Part shown: positions 60,827 through 64,000 of the stretch, piece after piece
Numbering within the stretch: the first letter of the stretch is position 1
Layout: every line of letters begins with the position of its first letter
NCBI RefSeq assembly: GCF_012843265.1
Contig: NZ_JABAIT010000022.1
Coordinates: 1 to 64,000, forward strand
Direction: 5' to 3'
DNA from: Bacillus sp. DNRA2
GTDB lineage: Bacteria > Bacillota > Bacilli > Bacillales > Cytobacillaceae
DNA length: 64,000 bases
Program-made: the position numbers and the translations under genes
The notes under the pieces: model-generated
What the model was told of the DNA's origin: nothing
Databases searched by the model: none
Seen by the model: only the letters and a program-made list of their open reading frames with translations

Positions 60827-61546
60827 ATGATGAATGAATACGATATAAAAATAAATCAAGAGGTTCAGGAATGGAAACGGAGACTGCAAAAGCGCTCATC
60901 CATTCTGAGCCGCGTTTCGAAAAGGGCTCAAACAAAGGTAAATGAAATGATTCCGGAAAAGGTACACCAAGTCGTAACGGAGAGTATGAAGGGACTTGTT
61001 AAAGCAACCTTAGTCGGTTCAGATTTTACAACAAAAAAAGGGCGTAGCGAGGGGCTTAGTCTTGCGGAAATGGATGCTGAAATGGGGAAGAAGCTCGAGA
61101 CGTTTAGAAAAACAGCAATGCTTGAAGGAGCAGGGACAGGTGCTGGGGGAATTCTGTGGGGGCTTGCTGATTTCCCGTTATTACTAACGATTAAAATGAA
61201 GTTTTTATTCGAAGCAGCTGCGATTTATGGACTTGATACAAGCAAGTATGAAGAGAGGTTATTTCTCCTTTATATATTCCAATTGGCGTTTTCAAGCGAT
61301 GATACTCGTAGGGAAACCCTGGAGATAATTGAACATTGGGATGAAGAAAAAGAGCGACTCAGAGAGTTAGATTGGCGTCAATTTCAGCAAGAATACCGAG
61401 ATTATATTGATTTTGTCAAAATGCTTCAGCTTGTACCAGGGATTGGCTTAGTTGTTGGCGCGGTAGCAAACTATCGTTTACTTGATCAATTAGGTGAAAC
61501 AGCGATGAATGCGTTTCGATTACGAATATTAAAAAATCCCACGTAA
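60827..61546 (+). CDS. ecsC: EcsC-family protein
   Basis: 239 residues. The EcsC domain has a Gly-rich amphipathic stretch (LEGAGTGAGGILWGLADFPLLLTIK) and C-terminal LVPGIGLVVGAVANYRLLDQLG. Third gene of the ecs operon, 64 bases after ecsB, with its own SD (GAGGGTG); start 60827 or the next ATG 60830. Precise role unknown; membrane-associated by composition. Confidence 0.92.
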   Translation: MMNEYDIKINQEVQEWKRRLQKRSSILSRVSKRAQTKVNEMIPEKVHQVVTESMKGLVKATLVGSDFTTKKGRSEGLSLAEMDAEMGKKLETFRKTAMLEGAGTGAGGILWGLADFPLLLTIKMKFLFEAAAIYGLDTSKYEERLFLLYIFQLAFSSDDTRRETLEIIEHWDEEKERLRELDWRQFQQEYRDYIDFVKMLQLVPGIGLVVGAVANYRLLDQLGETAMNAFRLRILKNPT

Positions 61547-61566
61547 ACTCTCGTGGGATTTTTTGC
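61531..61566. terminator. Bidirectional terminator between ecsC and yhaA
   Basis: AAAAATCCCACG / CGTGGGATTTTT perfect stem, 9-base loop; A and T tracts on the two sides. Confidence 0.92.
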
Positions 61567-61571
61567 AGTCA

Positions 61572-62744
61572 TTATGACGATTTTTGATAGTTAATCGCAA
61601 CAGTAGCTAGTGTTTTTGCGGCGATAAGCATGGCACGTTCATCGATATCAAAACGTGGATGATGGTGTGGAAATGCATCAGACGAACCGGCTCCAGTAAA
61701 AAAGAAGCAGCCTTTAACCTTTTCTAAATAATAGGCAAAATCCTCACCGCCCATATGGGGCTCAGTTTGGGCTTCCACTATTTCCACTCCAAGCACAGTT
61801 TGAGCACAATCTATTAAAAATTCTGTTTCATCCTTGTGGTTTACAAGGGCTGGATAGCCTCGTTCAAAAACATACTCATATCCACAATCATTTGTTAAAC
61901 AAGTTCCTTTAGTTATCCGCTCGATTTCTGTTTCAATCATTTGGCGTGTTTCTTCTTTAAAAGTTCGAACCGTCCCGATAAGTTTTGCTTTATCAGCGAT
62001 GACATTAAAGGCATTATCGGCGACAAATGAGCCGATAGTTACGACGGCAGAATCAATGGGATTAACCTTACGACTGACGATTTGTTGAAGATTAACAACA
62101 AGCTGAGCTGCGGTTACGAGCGCATCTTTCGTCTTTTGAGGTTGGGCACCATGACCACCCTTGCCTTTAACCGTAATTTCAAAGCGATCGGCAGCAGCCA
62201 TGATCGGGCCAACACGTGATTGAATGGTTCCGATCGGTGTAGTTGCCCATAAATGCGTCCCGAAGATAGCATCGACGCCATCAAGACACCCCGCCTCAAT
62301 CATTGGTTTTGCTCCACCAGGTGTATATTCCTCGGCATGCTGATGAATCATGACGTATGTTCCTTCTAACTCTGCACGCATTTCATGGAGACTTTTCGCC
62401 AGAACTAGCAAAGTAGCTGTATGTCCATCATGACCGCACGCGTGCATGACACCAGGAACCTTTGACTTATATGGAACATCTTTTTCGTCTTGAATCGGCA
62501 ATGCATCAAAATCGGCCCGAAGCGCAATCGTTCGTCCAGGTTTGGCCCCGTATATCTTTGCCACGACCCCATTACCGCCTATCTTACCTTGTACTTCAAT
62601 ACCTAGTGTTTCATAGTACTTTTGGATGAAATTTGCTGTCTCTGTTTCCTGAAACGATAACTCAGGGTGCTGATGGAGGTAGCGACGAATCGATACCATT
62701 TCCGAGTAGTTATTTTGTAATTTCGTATAAAGTTCCTCTAACAT
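61572..62744 (-). CDS. yhaA: M20-family amidohydrolase (YhaA-like)
   Basis: 390 residues. Metal-binding motifs of M20D amidohydrolases: HQHPELSFQE, ALRADFDALPIQDE, HACGHDGHTA, QHAEEYTPGGAKPM and the final PHHHPRFDIDE. Such enzymes cleave N-acyl amino acids (N-acetyl-amino acid or N-acetyldiaminopimelate-like substrates). Convergent with ecsC as in B. subtilis; SD AAGGAG. Confidence 0.92.
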   Translation of the reverse strand: MLEELYTKLQNNYSEMVSIRRYLHQHPELSFQETETANFIQKYYETLGIEVQGKIGGNGVVAKIYGAKPGRTIALRADFDALPIQDEKDVPYKSKVPGVMHACGHDGHTATLLVLAKSLHEMRAELEGTYVMIHQHAEEYTPGGAKPMIEAGCLDGVDAIFGTHLWATTPIGTIQSRVGPIMAAADRFEITVKGKGGHGAQPQKTKDALVTAAQLVVNLQQIVSRKVNPIDSAVVTIGSFVADNAFNVIADKAKLIGTVRTFKEETRQMIETEIERITKGTCLTNDCGYEYVFERGYPALVNHKDETEFLIDCAQTVLGVEIVEAQTEPHMGGEDFAYYLEKVKGCFFFTGAGSSDAFPHHHPRFDIDERAMLIAAKTLATVAINYQKSS

Positions 62745-62859
62745 CTACAACGCTCCTTTTTAAATCATACAGTTATTCTGTTATCTGATTTTTATGATAA
62801 TTATAACATTGTGGGTAGAGAACAACTGCCTAGAGACTCGTAATTGATTAAAATATGTG

Positions 62860-62914
62860 AAAATAGCTGACCATTTGAGCTTGTTGGATAAGTTCAAGCG
62901 GTCAGCTATTTTAT
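62860..62914. terminator. Long terminator hairpin of the sensor kinase operon
   Basis: AAAATAGCTGACC / GGTCAGCTATTTT perfect 13-bp stem with inner TTGA(G)CTT / AAGTTCAA pairing. Confidence 0.87.
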
Positions 62915-62943
62915 TTAGTCGAATTCGAAACAGGGTACCGGGT

Positions 62944-64000
62944 TTATTTTAAAGGAAATAAAATTGTGAAAGTCGATCCTTTATCTAGTTCGCTTTCAAC
63001 TGTGATAGTTCCTTTGTGTGCTTCAACCAATGCCTTTACGATTGATAGACCAACTCCGACACCACCTGTTTTGCGGGCGCGAGATTTATCGCCTCGATAA
63101 AATCGTTCGAAAATATGAGGGAGGTCTTGTGCAGCAATCCCAATTCCCTGATCCTGGATTGTGAATCCACCCATGCTTTTGTCTTTTAAGGCCGAAATCG
63201 TTACGGTTCCGCCCTCTGGTGTATATTTCAGAGCATTATTGACGACATTCGTGAGAATCTGTGTCACTTTATCTAAATCACCGTTAAAGGTAATCTTTTC
63301 TTCGGGTAAGTTGATGATTAAATCGACGCCCTTTTCTTTAAAAATAGGCGTTTGCAGTTGCTGAATCGATGCAACCATTTTTCCAGCTTCTAGCTCTGTT
63401 TTATTTAAACGAATTTGCGGGTTCTCAGCTGCTAACAGTTTTTCTAACTCATTGACGAGGCGAACGAGTCGCATTAATTCGCTATGGCTTTGTTGAAGCC
63501 GCTCAGGCGTTGGTTCCCAAATGCCATCCTGAAATGCTTCAATTTGGCTGCGCAATGTTGCGAGCGGTGTTCTTAACTCATGGGCAAGGTCGCCGGTAAA
63601 TTCTTTACGGAGGCGTTCTTCTTTTTCTAAGGACATTGCCAGTTCATTAAAAGCAAATCCGAGTTGCTTCATTTCTTCAGATAAATTATCTAGGGGAACC
63701 CTTACGTTTTGTTTATGCTTGGTTAATTCTTCTACCGCTGCAGATAAACTGTTCAAACCAGAAGTTAGTCGTTTTGAGAACAGCATACTAAACGCTAATG
63801 CGAGAATGATGGTAATGACCACCGCAATCAAAAGGTATTTCTGAATCGTTTGCAGGAAGACGGATTCACTATCGACAAATCCTTTTGGGTAATAAACCTT
63901 AAGCAGTCCAATCGTGTTTCCATCCACTTTAATTAGCTCTGATGCTGTTTGCCAAGTTTCATCCTGATAAGGATTCATTCTCAGTTCATTATCAGAAGGA
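62944..64000 (-). CDS. Sensor histidine kinase, N-terminus beyond the window
   Basis: At least 352 residues; the frame stays open to the window edge and the first Met seen (63978) is internal. End of an extracytoplasmic sensor, a membrane helix (about 15 residues after the PKGFVDSE segment; LIAVVITIILALAFSMLF), HAMP, HisKA with the acceptor His in DLAHELRTPLATLRSQ, and a complete HATPase_c (NNALKYTPEGG, DQGIGIAAQD, GVGLSIVKALVEAHKG). BaeS/envelope-stress type. Its response regulator should lie just upstream, outside the window. Confidence 0.92.
   Translation of the reverse strand, partial: PSDNELRMNPYQDETWQTASELIKVDGNTIGLLKVYYPKGFVDSESVFLQTIQKYLLIAVVITIILALAFSMLFSKRLTSGLNSLSAAVEELTKHKQNVRVPLDNLSEEMKQLGFAFNELAMSLEKEERLRKEFTGDLAHELRTPLATLRSQIEAFQDGIWEPTPERLQQSHSELMRLVRLVNELEKLLAAENPQIRLNKTELEAGKMVASIQQLQTPIFKEKGVDLIINLPEEKITFNGDLDKVTQILTNVVNNALKYTPEGGTVTISALKDKSMGGFTIQDQGIGIAAQDLPHIFERFYRGDKSRARKTGGVGVGLSIVKALVEAHKGTITVESELDKGSTFTILFPLK

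Noticed and set aside
1-64000. CRISPR array, prophage, rRNA operon, toxin-antitoxin pair or restriction system
   Set aside because: No regularly spaced direct repeats, phage structural genes, rRNA-like stretches or defence-type gene pairs were seen anywhere in the window.

Overview
The window is chromosomal DNA from a low-GC, endospore-forming Bacillaceae close to Bacillus/Neobacillus. It encodes SpoVR, an alpha/beta small acid-soluble spore protein with a sigma-G type promoter, YjcZ-type and YhaL-type sporulation peptides, and sporulation-type histidine kinases. Gene order from about 19.6 kb to the end follows the Bacillus subtilis yhc-yhd-yhe-yha region: yhcT/yhcU, pgcA, yhdB, spoVR, a CorC/YhdP protein with a MerR gene, yheG/sspB/yheE/yheA, yhaX, hemZ, yhaR, yhaQP, yhaON, yhaL, prsA, yhaI, scoC, trpP, serC, hit, ecsABC, yhaA. 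No rRNA, canonical tRNA, CRISPR array, prophage or intact transposase gene was seen.

Layout. 1-95: the 3' end of a group II intron (domains V and VI) whose body lies outside the window. 0.2-3.8 kb: a MarR regulator and an MMPL/RND exporter. 4.0-12.9 kb: an accessory nitrate-type operon. It has a membrane subunit, a cytoplasmic NapA/NasC-family molybdenum enzyme, a four-cluster Fe-S subunit, a Tat-exported Rieske protein, three small proteins, a NarK-type transporter, and an NreA/B/C-like sensing module with two sensor-less kinases. An Fnr-type palindrome and other palindromes lie in front of it. 13-22 kb: sporulation-type kinase, AI-2E family protein, YitT, an FAD-only reductase fragment, phosphate transporter with its DUF47 partner, pseudouridine synthase and a thiol-redox pair. 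22-34 kb: pgcA, M14 peptidase, spoVR, KimA-like potassium importer, DedA, CorC, MerR, GNAT and kinases. 34.9-38 kb: Fur-type boxes and feoAB with a small Cys-rich partner. 38-64 kb: the conserved yhe/yha backbone, ending in a truncated sensor kinase.

How the parts work together. The operon at 4-13 kb looks like one anaerobic nitrate/nitrite unit: uptake, reduction, quinol-side electron delivery and its own nitrate-sensing two-component system. ecsABC, prsA and scoC form the exported-protein and protease control neighbourhood. YhaO and YhaN are an SbcCD-like nuclease pair. trpP carries a TRAP site over its Shine-Dalgarno, so it should be shut off translationally by tryptophan.

Unexplained structure. 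(1) Four copies of a roughly 183-bp palindromic element with terminal inverted repeats; one has 8-bp flanking direct repeats, and the copies show compensatory base changes in a long-range stem. (2) A compact tRNA-like cloverleaf in the 5' leader of the spore-protein mRNA. (3) Three diverged tandem units between hit and ecsA; two carry hairpins with an identical CACCTCA loop. (4) A hairpin that would bury the yhaX Shine-Dalgarno. (5) An apparent CTG start for yhaN and a one-base frameshift at the start of the merR gene. All calls come from reading the sequence and family knowledge; no database search or folding program was run.
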